Origin: Acidimicrobiia bacterium
GTDB taxonomy: Bacteria > Acidobacteriota > Vicinamibacteria > Vicinamibacterales > UBA2999
Length of the DNA: 45,256 bases
Assembly (NCBI GenBank): GCA_016871375.1
Contig: VFYY01000008.1
Span: 1 to 45,256, forward strand
Direction: 5' to 3'
Below are positions 7,403 through 17,263 of the stretch, piece after piece. Below the pieces are notes generated by a model that did no database searches, was not told where the DNA came from, and saw only the letters and a program-made list of their open reading frames with translations. How positions within the stretch are numbered: position 1 is the first letter of the stretch; each line of letters starts with the position of its first letter. The translations under genes were made by a program, and so were the position numbers.

Positions 7403-8400
7403 TGCCGGCGGCGTTCGCGGACATGCCGGCCTGGCTCGTCGCCGCCATCGCCAGCTTCATCCTGCTCAACGGCATCGCCCTCGGCGTGGCGTACGTGACG
7501 CTGCTCGAGCGGAAGTTCGCCGCCCGCATGCAGTCGCGCATCGGGCCGTACCGCGTCGGGCCGCACGGGCTGCTGCAGCCGATTGCCGACGCGATCAAGC
7601 TGATGATGAAGGAGGACGTCGTCCCGACCGCCGCGGACAAGCCGGTCTACAACCTGGCGCCGATCGTCTTCCTGATCCCCTGCATGCTGATCTTCGCGAC
7701 GATCCCGTTCGCGCCCGGGCTCGGCGTGGCGGACCTGAACATCGGCATCCTGTTCTTCCTGGCCGTGTCGTCGATGGAGATCGTCGGCCTGTTCATGGCC
7801 GGGTGGGGCTCGAACAACAAGTACGCGCTGCTGTCCGCGATGCGCGCGGTCAACCAGATCATCTCCTACGACCTGCCGTTCGTCTTCGCCTCGCTGGTCC
7901 CGGTGCTGCTCGCCGGCTCGCTGCGCCTGGGCGAGATCGCGGCCGCGCAGGCAGGGCTGTGGTTCATCGCCTATCCGGTCATCGGCCAGCTCGGGTTCAT
8001 CTTCTTCATCCTGTCGACCGTGGCCGCCGAAAACCGCGCGCCGTTCGACATCCTCGAGGCCGAGTCCGAGCTCGTCGCCGGCTTCCGCGTCGAGTACTCG
8101 GGCATGAAGTTCGCGCTCATCCAGCTCGGCGAGTACGCGCACGTGGTCGCCTCGTCGTTCCTCGGCGCGCTGTTGTTCCTCGGCGCGTGGAGCGGCCCCG
8201 GCCCGGAGTGGCTCGGAGCGATCTGGTTCCTGATCAAGGCCATGCTCGTGTTCCTGCTGGTCACGTGGGTGCGCTGGAGCTTCGTCCGCATCCGCGTCGA
8301 CCAGATCCTGGCGCTCTCGTGGAAGGCGCTCATGCCCGCCACGCTGGTGCTGCTGCTGCTGACCGCGGTCGTCGTGGTGTGGACGGGGAATGGACGCTAA
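7402..8400 (+). CDS. nuoH: Complex I subunit H
   Basis: A 332-residue membrane subunit with eight or nine predicted helices that forms the quinone entry chamber. Family motifs are intact: LLERKFAARMQSRIGPYRVG near residue 35, PIADAIKLMMKEDVVP, SMEIVGLFMAGWGSNNKYAL and the charged loop AENRAPFDILEAESELVAGF followed by VEYSGMKFALIQLGEYAHV. I use GTG 7402, which overlaps the last base of the nuoD stop codon; earlier in-frame codons are an out-of-frame reading of nuoD. The end overlaps nuoI by 11 bases. Confidence 0.95.
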   Translation: MPAAFADMPAWLVAAIASFILLNGIALGVAYVTLLERKFAARMQSRIGPYRVGPHGLLQPIADAIKLMMKEDVVPTAADKPVYNLAPIVFLIPCMLIFATIPFAPGLGVADLNIGILFFLAVSSMEIVGLFMAGWGSNNKYALLSAMRAVNQIISYDLPFVFASLVPVLLAGSLRLGEIAAAQAGLWFIAYPVIGQLGFIFFILSTVAAENRAPFDILEAESELVAGFRVEYSGMKFALIQLGEYAHVVASSFLGALLFLGAWSGPGPEWLGAIWFLIKAMLVFLLVTWVRWSFVRIRVDQILALSWKALMPATLVLLLLTAVVVVWTGNGR

Positions 8401-8944
8401 GGCCGTGGACAACCGGACGAGCATCCCCGTCCTCGTGAAGGCGGTGATCGGCGCCATGCGCGTCACCGCGCGGAACCTGTTCCGCAAACCCGTGACCGTG
8501 CACTACCCGGACAAGCCGCGCCAGTACCCCGATCGCTACCGCGGCCTGCTCGCGCTCGTCTACGAGAAGGACACCGGCGAGGAGGCGTGCATCGGCTGCC
8601 GTCTCTGTGAGTACGTCTGCCCGCCGGCCGTGATCAAGGTCGAGATGCTCAAGAGCGAGAAGCGGAACTACGCCAAGCGCTTCACGCTGGAGCTCTACGC
8701 GTGCGAGTTCTGCGAGCTCTGCGTGCAGGTCTGCCCGACCGACGCGATCGTGATGATGAAGTCATTCGACATGCCCACCGCCGATCGCCGCGAGCTGCTG
8801 CTCGACAAGGACAAGCTGCACGCCATCGGCAAGCAATTCGAGCAGTCGTGGGCCACGGGCAACAAGCTGCGCGACATGCAGGGACCGCCGAAGATGGCAC
8901 GTACCGAAGCCCACGCACCGGCCGCTGCGGAGACCAAGGCGTGA
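8390..8944 (+). CDS. nuoI: Complex I subunit I (two [4Fe-4S] clusters)
   Basis: A 184-residue peripheral-arm subunit with two complete ferredoxin-type cluster motifs, CIGCRLCEYVCP near 67-78 and CEFCELCVQVCP near 105-116, corresponding to clusters N6a and N6b. The amphipathic N-terminus (VKAVIGAMRVTARNLF) anchors it to the membrane arm. After the last cluster there is an extension of about 60 residues, charged then Ala-rich (EAHAPAAAETKA). Because the NuoEFG module is not encoded in the operon, NuoI is the most exposed iron-sulfur subunit and the likeliest docking site for a soluble ferredoxin (inference from 11-subunit complexes). It overlaps nuoH by 11 bases and nuoJ by 4. Confidence 0.95.
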   Translation: MDAKAVDNRTSIPVLVKAVIGAMRVTARNLFRKPVTVHYPDKPRQYPDRYRGLLALVYEKDTGEEACIGCRLCEYVCPPAVIKVEMLKSEKRNYAKRFTLELYACEFCELCVQVCPTDAIVMMKSFDMPTADRRELLLDKDKLHAIGKQFEQSWATGNKLRDMQGPPKMARTEAHAPAAAETKA

Positions 8945-9435
8945 ACGCCGAGACGATCGCCTTCGCCGCGCTCGCCCTCGTGCTGGTGGGTTCGGCGCTC
9001 ATGGTCGTGCTCTCGACGAACCTGTTTCACGCCGTCCTCTGGCTGGCGCTGGCGCTGACCGGCACCGCCGGCATCTTCCTGCTGCTGGAGGCCGAGTTCC
9101 TCGCCGCCGTGCAGCTCCTGCTGTACGCAGGCGGCATCATCACCATCGTCGTGTTCGCGATTGTCGTCACCGAGCGGCTGGTGGGAGAGTCGATCACCCA
9201 GACCAATCGCCGCATCGTCGGCGGCGGGCTCGTGGCCCTCGCGCTCGTCGGCATCATCGCCAATGCCATCGCCGACAGCCCGCTGCCAACCACGCGGCCG
9301 CCGCTCACCAGCGACCTCACCCGTGCCGTCGGCGAGACCGTGCTGACCCGCTACGCGCTGCCCTTCGAGCTGCTCGCGCTGCTCATGGTGGCCGCGCTCC
9401 TCGGCGCCATCTACTTCGCGAGGCCAGACGATTGA
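8941..9435 (+). CDS. nuoJ: Complex I subunit J
   Basis: A 164-residue, five-helix membrane subunit. The third helix carries the family motif EAEFLAAVQLLLYAGGIITIVVF, including the pi-bulge Tyr-Ala-Gly-Gly region thought to couple quinone chemistry to proton transfer. I assign GTG 8941, which overlaps the nuoI stop as GTGA and directly opens a hydrophobic N-terminus. An extended hydrophilic loop (PLPTTRPPLTSDLTRAVGE) precedes the last helix. A 109-bp spacer with a strong hairpin follows, the only sizeable gap among the eleven nuo genes. Confidence 0.93.
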   Translation: MNAETIAFAALALVLVGSALMVVLSTNLFHAVLWLALALTGTAGIFLLLEAEFLAAVQLLLYAGGIITIVVFAIVVTERLVGESITQTNRRIVGGGLVALALVGIIANAIADSPLPTTRPPLTSDLTRAVGETVLTRYALPFELLALLMVAALLGAIYFARPDD

Positions 9436-9459
9436 GGCGATGCAGCTCCCACGACTGTT

Positions 9460-9484
9460 CGGGCCGCTCCGTTGGAGCGGCCCG
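9460..9484 (+). repeat. Strong hairpin between nuoJ and nuoK
   Basis: A perfect 11-bp stem CGGGCCGCTCC / GGAGCGGCCCG with a 3-base loop. No T-run follows, so it is not a standard intrinsic terminator. It interrupts an otherwise overlapping operon and could act in mRNA processing or stability, or be another dispersed palindrome. The rest of the 109-bp spacer shows no reading frame of note. Confidence 0.7.
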
Positions 9485-9544
9485 CATGACCGCGCGACGA
9501 GGTTCGGTGTGACGCCTACATCCTCAGCCCGGACTGCCCCGTAA

Positions 9545-9840
9545 ATGGGCCTCAACGCCTATCTCACGCTCGCGGCGGTCGTGTTCTGCATCGGCCTGTT
9601 CGGCGTCATGTCGCGCCGCAACACGATCGGCATCCTGCTCGGCATCGAGCTGATGCTGAACGCCGTCAACATCAACCTCGTCGCGTTCTCGCGCTTCGTC
9701 GGGAACGTGGACGGGATGATCTTCACCGTCTTCACCATCTGCATCACCGTGTCGGAAGCGGCGCTCGGGCTGGCGATCGTCATCCTGCTCTTCCGCGTCC
9801 GCCGCACGGTGACCGCCGATCACCTGGATCTGCTCAAGGG

Positions 9841-9844
<4 letters not shown>
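9545..9844 (+). CDS. nuoK: Complex I subunit K
   Basis: A 99-residue, three-helix membrane subunit of the MrpC type. Both functionally important Glu residues are present, one in GILLGIELMLNAVNINLVAF and one in TVSEAALGLAIVILLF. The start is ATG 9545 after the hairpin-bearing spacer; the preceding bases (GACTGCCCCGTAA) contain no clear Shine-Dalgarno, which is unusual in this operon. Its TGA overlaps the nuoL ATG. Confidence 0.94.
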
Positions 9845-11741
<1,897 letters not shown>

Positions 11742-11745
<4 letters not shown>

Positions 11746-13274
11746 ACATCCCCGTCCTCTCGGTCATGACGTGGGCGCCGCTCGTGGCGGCCGTCGTCGT
11801 CATGTTCTTCGCGCGTCATCGGCCGCTGCTCGTGCGGTGGGCGTCGCTCGCCGGCGCCACGGTGTCGCTCGTCGCGTCGGTGTGGGTCTACTGGGCCTAC
11901 GACCGCGCGGCCGCCGGCTTCCAGTTCCAGGAAGAGATCGCGGTGGTGCCCTCGCTCGGCATCTCGTATCTCGTGGCGGTGGACGGCATGAGCGCGCTGA
12001 TGTGCCTCCTGACGTCGATCATCATCTTCGCCGGCGTGTTCGCGTCGTGGACGGTCAAGGAGCGCAGCCAGGAGTTCTACGCGCTGCTGCTGGTGCTCGT
12101 CACCGGCGTCTACGGCGTGTTCGTCTCGCTCGACCTCTTCATCTTCTTCCTCTTCTACGAGATCGCCGTGCTGCCGATGTACCTGCTCATCGGCATCTGG
12201 GGATCGTCGGGCGAAGTGCGGCCGCAGGGCATCTTCGGCTGGGCGATGGGACGCACCGGCGTCGGCACCAAGGAATACGCGGCGATGAAGCTGACGCTGT
12301 ACCTGCTCTTCGGGTCGGCGTTCATCCTCGTCGGCATCCTGGCGCTCTACGTCGCCAACGGCTCGCAGTCGTTCTCGTTCCTCGTGCTCGAGCAGGTGCA
12401 GTTCGACCCGACGCTCCAGAGCTGGACGTTCCTCGCCTTCTACATCGGCTTCGGGATCCTCGCCGGCATCTGGCCGCTGCACACCTGGTCGCCCGACGGC
12501 CACGCGTCGGCGCCGACCGCCGTCTCGATGCTGCACGCCGGCGTGCTGATGAAGCTGGGCGCCTACGGGGTCGTGCGCGTGGGCATGGCGCTGCTGCCCG
12601 ACGCCGCCGTGGACTGGGCGTGGCTCGTCGGCACCATCGCCTGCATCAACATCGTCTACGGCGCACTGAGCGCGATGGCGCAGACCGACCTGAAGTACGT
12701 CATCGCCTACTCGTCGGTGTCGCACATGGGCGTGGTGATGCTGGGCGCGGCGACGCTGACGCCGACCGGGCTGAACGGCTCGGTCTTCCAGATGTTCGCG
12801 CACGGCATCATGACCGGCCTCTTCTTCGCGCTCGTCGGCCTCGTCTACGAGAAGGCGCACTCGCGCGAGATCTTCAAGATGGGCGGCTTCGCGACCATGA
12901 TGCCGGGCATCGCGACCGCGTTCACCATCGGCGGCCTGTCGTCGCTGGGCCTGCCCGCCACGGCGGGGTTCGTCGCCGAGTTCCTCACGTTCCTCGGCGC
13001 GTGGAGCTCCGCGTATCAGTGGTGGCTGTTCCCGGCGGTCATCGGCGCCTTCCTCACGTCGATCTACGTGCTGCGGGTCGCCAAGCAGATCTTCTGGGGC
13101 CCGAAGAGCGAGGACCCGCACTTCCAGCACCTGCCCGACGCGGTCGGCACCGAGTGGGCGGCGCTGGGCATCCTCGTCTTCGTCCTCGTGGTGTTCGGCG
13201 TGATGCCGAGCCTGGCCATCGCGCCCGTTGACACCGCCACGGTGCCGCTCGTCGAAAGGTTGACCGGACGATGA
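11742..13274 (+). CDS. nuoM: Complex I subunit M (antiporter-like pump)
   Basis: A 510-residue antiporter-like membrane subunit. The proton-channel Glu lies in LFIFFLFYEIAVLPMYLLIG, and the Lys in MKLTLYLLFGSAFILVG; the signature GIWPLHTWSPDGHASAPTAV is followed by SMLHAGVLMKLGAYGVVR. The start ATG 11742 overlaps the nuoL stop by 4 bases; a short upstream in-frame extension adds nothing family-like. It overlaps nuoN by 4 bases (ATGA), so the last three pump genes are translationally coupled. Confidence 0.95.
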
Positions 13275-14716
13275 GGGGCACCGCCTACGAGCTGCTCCGG
13301 CTGCTGCTGCCGGAGGTGACGCTGGTCGGGCTGGCGATTCTCGTCCTCGTCGCCGGCCTGATCTCGCGCCCTTCGACTGGCGCTCAGGGCCAGCGGCCCA
13401 TCGCCGGCTGGATGACCTTCGTCGGCCTGCTCGCGATCTTCGGCCTGACGTTCTTCATCCGCGAGGGGTCGCTCTTCGGCGCGACGTTCGTGCTGGACGG
13501 CCTGGCGATGTTCGCGAAGCGGCTCTTCCTCGCGGCCGCGGCGCTGAGCGTGCTCGGCTCGCTCACCAACCCGCAATACCCGTTCGCGCGGCGGGCGACC
13601 GAGTATCACTTCGCCCTGCTCGTGTCGCTGCTCGGCATGCTCGTGCTCGCCTCGGCGCGCGAGCTCATCCTGCTGTTCGTCGCCTTCGAGCTGATGTCGA
13701 TCCCGCTGTTCCTGCTGACGGGGTTCCTCAAGAAGGACGCGGTCGCGCCGGAGGCGGCGCTGAAGTTCTTCCTCGTCGGCACCGCGTCCTCGGCGATCAT
13801 CGTCTACGGTCTCTCGTTCATCTACGGCGTGATGGGCGGGACGATGGTCGAGTCGATTCCGCGGGCGCTGGCGTCGGGGCATCCGCTGATGATGCTGGGC
13901 ATGGCGCTCCTGCTGGCCGGGCTCGGCTTCAAGATCGCGGCGTTCCCGTTCCACATGTGGGCGCCCGACACCTACGAGGCGGCCAGCACGCCGTTTGTCG
14001 CGTGGCTCTCGGTGGCGCCGAAGGCGGCCGGCTTCATCGCGCTCATCCGCCTCTACATCGAGGGCGTCGGGCCCGAGGCGCTGGTGTGGATGCCGGTCGT
14101 CTCCGTGCTCGCGGGCATGACAATCGTCACCGGCAACCTGATGGCGATCCCGCAGCAGAACGTCAAGCGGCTGCTCGCCTACTCCGGCGTCGCGCACATC
14201 GGCTACATGCTCGTCGGCTTTGCCGCGCTCTCGAGCTCCGGCGTGGCGATGATGCTCTTTTATCTGGTCGCCTACATGTTCGGGAACATGGGCGCCTTCT
14301 TCGTCGTCGAGGCGGTGGCGCGCTCCGAGCAGTCGGACGGCATCGACGCCTATCGCGGCCTGGCGCAGCGCTCGCCGCTGCTGGCGCTGGCGATGCTGAT
14401 CTTCCTGCTCTCGCTCGGCGGCATCCCGTTCGTGGCCGGCTTCTGGGCGAAGCTGTACGTCTTCCTGGCGGCCGTCGAGAGCGGCCTCTACGGCCTCGTC
14501 TTCCTCGGCGCCGTCCTGACCGTCGTCGCGCTCTACTACTACCTGCTCGTCGCCAGGAGCATGTACATCGATGCTCCGACACGCCGGGAATCCGTGCCCG
14601 TTCCTGGGCTGCTCGGCGCCGCCATCGCCATCTGCGCGCTCGGCGTCGTCGGCATGGGCGTCTACCCGGGTCCCTGGGTGGACGTCGCGATTCGCGCCGC
14701 CTCCTCGCTCTTCTGA
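13271..14716 (+). CDS. nuoN: Complex I subunit N (antiporter-like pump)
   Basis: A 481-residue antiporter-like membrane subunit, the one nearest the quinone module. Motifs seen are LILLFVAFELMSIPLFLLTGF (with the functional Glu), ALKFFLVGTASSAIIVYGLSFIYG, GLGFKIAAFPFHMWAPDTYEA and LLAYSGVAHIGYML. The start is ATG 13271, overlapping the nuoM stop. Residues 34-40 (RPSTGAQ), in the loop after the first helix, are encoded by a short dispersed repeat also present in the nuoC-nuoD spacer. It is the last nuo gene; no terminator is visible in the 14 bases before the next ATG. Confidence 0.94.
   Translation: MRGTAYELLRLLLPEVTLVGLAILVLVAGLISRPSTGAQGQRPIAGWMTFVGLLAIFGLTFFIREGSLFGATFVLDGLAMFAKRLFLAAAALSVLGSLTNPQYPFARRATEYHFALLVSLLGMLVLASARELILLFVAFELMSIPLFLLTGFLKKDAVAPEAALKFFLVGTASSAIIVYGLSFIYGVMGGTMVESIPRALASGHPLMMLGMALLLAGLGFKIAAFPFHMWAPDTYEAASTPFVAWLSVAPKAAGFIALIRLYIEGVGPEALVWMPVVSVLAGMTIVTGNLMAIPQQNVKRLLAYSGVAHIGYMLVGFAALSSSGVAMMLFYLVAYMFGNMGAFFVVEAVARSEQSDGIDAYRGLAQRSPLLALAMLIFLLSLGGIPFVAGFWAKLYVFLAAVESGLYGLVFLGAVLTVVALYYYLLVARSMYIDAPTRRESVPVPGLLGAAIAICALGVVGMGVYPGPWVDVAIRAASSLF
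13369..13389. repeat. Dispersed repeat unit inside nuoN
   Basis: A 21-bp unit beginning CCCTTCGACTG and ending CGCTCAGGG. It matches the unit at 6181-6200 except for a two-to-three base difference in the centre. It is read in frame as part of an N-terminal loop of NuoN. Confidence 0.6.
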
Positions 14717-14718
14717 GC

Positions 14719-14724
14719 GATAAT
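14719..14724 (+). promoter_or_regulatory. -10 box for a leaderless ankyrin-fusion transcript
   Basis: GATAAT lies directly after the nuoN stop and 6 bases before the ATG at 14731. There is no Shine-Dalgarno in the gap (CCGCGC), so transcription would start at or next to the start codon. Confidence 0.45.
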
Positions 14725-14730
14725 CCGCGC

Positions 14731-16704
14731 ATGCGGATTCGAGCCACGCTGCTTCTGGCCTGCGTCTTCGCCACTGCGCAGGCGCAGGAACCCGCCTCGA
14801 GCGACCGCTTCTACCAGGCCATCCGCAGCAACGACCTCGTCGCGCTGCGCGCGCTGGTGAAGGCGCAGGGCACCGCCGTGACCGATCGCACCGGGCAGAC
14901 GCCGCTGCTGATGGCGTCGGCGTACGGCAGCGAGTCCGCGGTGCAGCTGCTCGTCGAGGCCGGCGCGGACGTGAAGGCGGCGAGCGGCGCCGGCCTGACG
15001 CCGCTGCACGCGGCGGCCGGCGACATCCGCAAGGTCCGGATCCTCCTCGACGCGGGCGCGGACGTGAACGCGGCCACCGGCCAGGGACGGACGCCGCTGA
15101 TCGTCGCGGCGGCCACGAGCGGGACGCTGGAAACCGTCAGGCAGCTCCTCGCCAGGGGGGCGGACGTGAACGCGGCGGACGTCAACGGCGTCACGCCGCT
15201 CATCGCGGCGGCCAGCGTGGGCAGCATGGCCGTCGCTTCGCTCCTGCTGGATCGCGGGGCCAACCCGAGCGCCGCGGCGCCCGGCGTCACCGGCGCCGCG
15301 AGCGCGCTGATGAGCGCGGGCTACAACGGCGACGCGGTGCTCACGCGCGCGCTCCTGGCCCGCAAGGCCGACGTCGGCGCCGTCTCCGGCGACCGCAGCG
15401 GCAACGTGAAGAACGGCGCCGTCGCCTTCGGCGAGGTGACCGCCCTGCACATGGCCGTGGCCGGCGGCAACGCCGACGCCGTCAGCCTCGTGCTCGATGC
15501 GGGCGCCGCGGTGGACGCCAGGGACGTGCGCGGCATGACGCCGCTCATGTGGGCGATCGGCACCGATCGCCCGAACGTGCGCATCGTCCGGCTGCTGCTC
15601 GACAGGGGCGCGGACATCACGGTGATCTCGAAGGCGGGCGAGCACGCCCTCGACTGGGCCCGCAAGTTCAACAACCCCGCGGTGCTCCAGGTGCTGAAGC
15701 TGTCGCCGGTGCCGCAGGGCGAGACGCTGCCGCCGGTGGAGCCTGCGGCGTCGCACACGGCCCGCGCCGCCGCGGAGCTGAGCCTGGGGGCGCTGCGGCC
15801 GATGCGGACGGCCTCCGCGCGGATGATGCGCGACGGCGGCTGCGTGGCGTGCCACGCGCAGCCGGTCACGGCGATGGCGACCGACGCCGCGGCCGCGCGC
15901 GGCTGGAGCGTCGAGCGGAACGCGGACGAGATCGCGCAGTCCACGCAGTCGCTGACCGGCGGCGTCCAGACGCTGCTGCAGGGACGCGAGGCCGGCGGCT
16001 TCCCCGACATCCCGCTCTACGTGTCGCTCATGCTGGCCGCGATCAAGGCACCGCCGTCGCCGGCGACCGACGCCGTTGTGTTCTACCTCGCCGCCAAGCA
16101 GCGCGACGCCGGCAACTGGCACGGCATGGGCGCGACACGGGCGCCGATGCAGGACGGCGATTTCAGCCGGACGGCGATGGCCATCCGGACGCTGGCGGTG
16201 TACGGCATGCCCGCGCGGCAAGAGGAGATGACGGACCGCGTCGCGCGCGCCGCGACGTGGCTGAGCGTGCAGACGCCGCTCACCACCGAGGACCGGGTGA
16301 TGCAGCTGCTCGGGGTGCACTGGGCGGGCGTGAGCGACAGCGTCATGGCGGCGCGGATGCGCGAGCTGTTGTCGCTCCAGCGCGCCGACGGCGGCTGGGC
16401 GCAGACGCCGCACCTGGCCAGCGACGCCTACGCCACCGGCCAGGCGCTTTACACGCTGCGCGAGCTGGGCATTGCCGCGACCGACCCCGCGCTGCAGCGC
16501 GCCGCCGCGTTCCTGCTGCGGACGCAGGCCGGCGACGGCACGTGGTTCGTGAAGAGCCGCGCGATGAAGATCCAGCCGTACTTCGAGAGCGGCTTCCCCT
16601 ACGGCCACGACCAGTGGATCTCGCAGGCGGGCTCCGCCTGGGCAGTGATGGGACTGAGCGCGGCCGCCGCCGACGCGCCGCTACGATCCGGCAATACGCG
16701 CTAG
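14731..16704 (+). CDS. Secreted ankyrin-repeat / CxxCH / cyclase-like fusion protein
   Basis: A 657-residue exported protein with three parts. Residues 1-19 are a signal peptide ending AQAQ. Residues about 27-335 form eight or nine ankyrin repeats (repeating TPLLMAS, LLVEAGADVKAAS, GMTPLMWAI). A single haem-type motif CVACH lies at 371-375 within GGCVACHAQPVTAMAT. Residues about 430-650 resemble the alpha/alpha barrel repeats of squalene cyclase and prenyltransferase proteins (LLSLQRADGGWAQTPHLASD, LLRTQAGDGTWFVKSR, HDQWISQAGSAWAV). The DxDD-type catalytic motif of true cyclases is not evident, so the domain may bind rather than cyclise. Translation appears leaderless. The TAG stop comes from the terminal bases of the repeat at 16701. 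Function is unknown; periplasmic, possibly cytochrome-like. Confidence 0.85.
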   Translation: MRIRATLLLACVFATAQAQEPASSDRFYQAIRSNDLVALRALVKAQGTAVTDRTGQTPLLMASAYGSESAVQLLVEAGADVKAASGAGLTPLHAAAGDIRKVRILLDAGADVNAATGQGRTPLIVAAATSGTLETVRQLLARGADVNAADVNGVTPLIAAASVGSMAVASLLLDRGANPSAAAPGVTGAASALMSAGYNGDAVLTRALLARKADVGAVSGDRSGNVKNGAVAFGEVTALHMAVAGGNADAVSLVLDAGAAVDARDVRGMTPLMWAIGTDRPNVRIVRLLLDRGADITVISKAGEHALDWARKFNNPAVLQVLKLSPVPQGETLPPVEPAASHTARAAAELSLGALRPMRTASARMMRDGGCVACHAQPVTAMATDAAAARGWSVERNADEIAQSTQSLTGGVQTLLQGREAGGFPDIPLYVSLMLAAIKAPPSPATDAVVFYLAAKQRDAGNWHGMGATRAPMQDGDFSRTAMAIRTLAVYGMPARQEEMTDRVARAATWLSVQTPLTTEDRVMQLLGVHWAGVSDSVMAARMRELLSLQRADGGWAQTPHLASDAYATGQALYTLRELGIAATDPALQRAAAFLLRTQAGDGTWFVKSRAMKIQPYFESGFPYGHDQWISQAGSAWAVMGLSAAAADAPLRSGNTR

Positions 16705-16816
16705 AGCGGTTTCTGAAACGTCGTAGTGTCCGGCTTTAGCCGGACCAAGTCGATCGGCACCGTCGTGTGTGGTCCGGCTGAAGCCGGACACTACGAAGAA
16801 GTCGAAACCGCGCTAG
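16701..16816. repeat. 116-bp palindromic repeat element, copy 1
   Basis: Terminal inverted repeats CTAGAGCGGTTTC and GAAACCGCGCTAG bound the element. Inside lie two hairpin-forming arms, GTCCGGCTTTAGCCGGACCA (16728-16747) and TGGTCCGGCTGAAGCCGGAC (16770-16789), separated by a 22-bp core (16748-16769, AGTCGATCGGCACC onward). It lies between convergent genes and gives the TAG stop of both: the ankyrin fusion on the plus strand and the 38-codon gene on the minus strand. No coding capacity. It resembles a REP/MITE-type element and may act as a bidirectional terminator. Confidence 0.9.
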
Positions 16817-16929
16817 GCCGCGCGATCGCGTGACTGGCGGTCTTTCCGACGGCCAAGCCAGTCGAGTAGGGCAATGATGAAGGCGACGATCCCAATGCCG
16901 AACAACGTTCCGATCGCGTTCTCCATCAT
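16813..16929 (-). CDS. Tiny single-helix membrane protein
   Basis: A 38-residue protein, MMENAIGTLFGIGIVAFI followed by IALLDWLGRRKDRQSRDRAA: one transmembrane helix and a positively charged, probably cytoplasmic, tail. Its ATG overlaps the stop of the upstream 61-codon gene as ATGA, a sign of coupled translation. The stop codon lies in the terminal CTAG of the repeat. I do not recognise the family. The pairing with another small membrane protein and the codon use support it being real, but no homologue is known to me. Confidence 0.55.
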   Translation of the reverse strand: MMENAIGTLFGIGIVAFIIALLDWLGRRKDRQSRDRAA

Positions 16930-17111
16930 CCCTCTCCCACGAGCCAGAGCCCGATCGTGACGAAGGTGCCCCACGCGATGACGCCCGCGGACATCAGCAT
17001 CCACGAGAACGGCTGCGGTCCAATCAGCTGGCCGAAAACCCAAGCCGCCGCCACGAAGTTGGCCAGCTCGAACAGGCTCTGGCCGAACACACCACGCTGA
17101 CGCTCCGTCAA
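16926..17111 (-). CDS. Small two-helix membrane protein
   Basis: A 61-residue protein with two predicted transmembrane helices (LFELANFVAAAWVFGQLIG and MLMSAGVIAWGTFVTIGLWL). The start is uncertain: a TTG at 17111 gives MTERQRGVFGQ, and a GTG seven codons later gives VFGQSLF. A stop codon just upstream limits the frame to these. It is followed with an ATGA overlap by a 38-codon membrane gene, so the two probably act together. No family recognised; a stress or membrane-complex accessory is possible but unsupported. Confidence 0.55.
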   Translation of the reverse strand: MTERQRGVFGQSLFELANFVAAAWVFGQLIGPQPFSWMLMSAGVIAWGTFVTIGLWLVGEG

Positions 17112-17198
17112 TCGTTACCATCGTCGCCTCGCTGCATGTGGAAAGCGAACGACGTACCGCGCGAGAAGTCGTGGGATTTCGGCCAGAGACGATGGACT

Positions 17199-17252
17199 GT
17201 ACGCAGAATCTGCAGCGCCGATTGCGGGATCGACGCTGCAGATTCTGCGTAC
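17199..17252. terminator. Perfect 19-bp inverted repeat downstream of the metallo-beta-lactamase gene
   Basis: GTACGCAGAATCTGCAGCG (17199-17217) is followed after a 16-base loop by its exact reverse complement (17234-17252). It begins 12 bases after the stop codon of the minus-strand lipoprotein gene and lies upstream of the small membrane genes. No T-run follows on the minus strand, so it could be a terminator lacking U-tract, a 3' mRNA stabiliser or a protein-binding palindrome. The remainder of 17112-17263 shows no gene. Confidence 0.6.
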
Positions 17253-17263
17253 CCGCTACGTGC

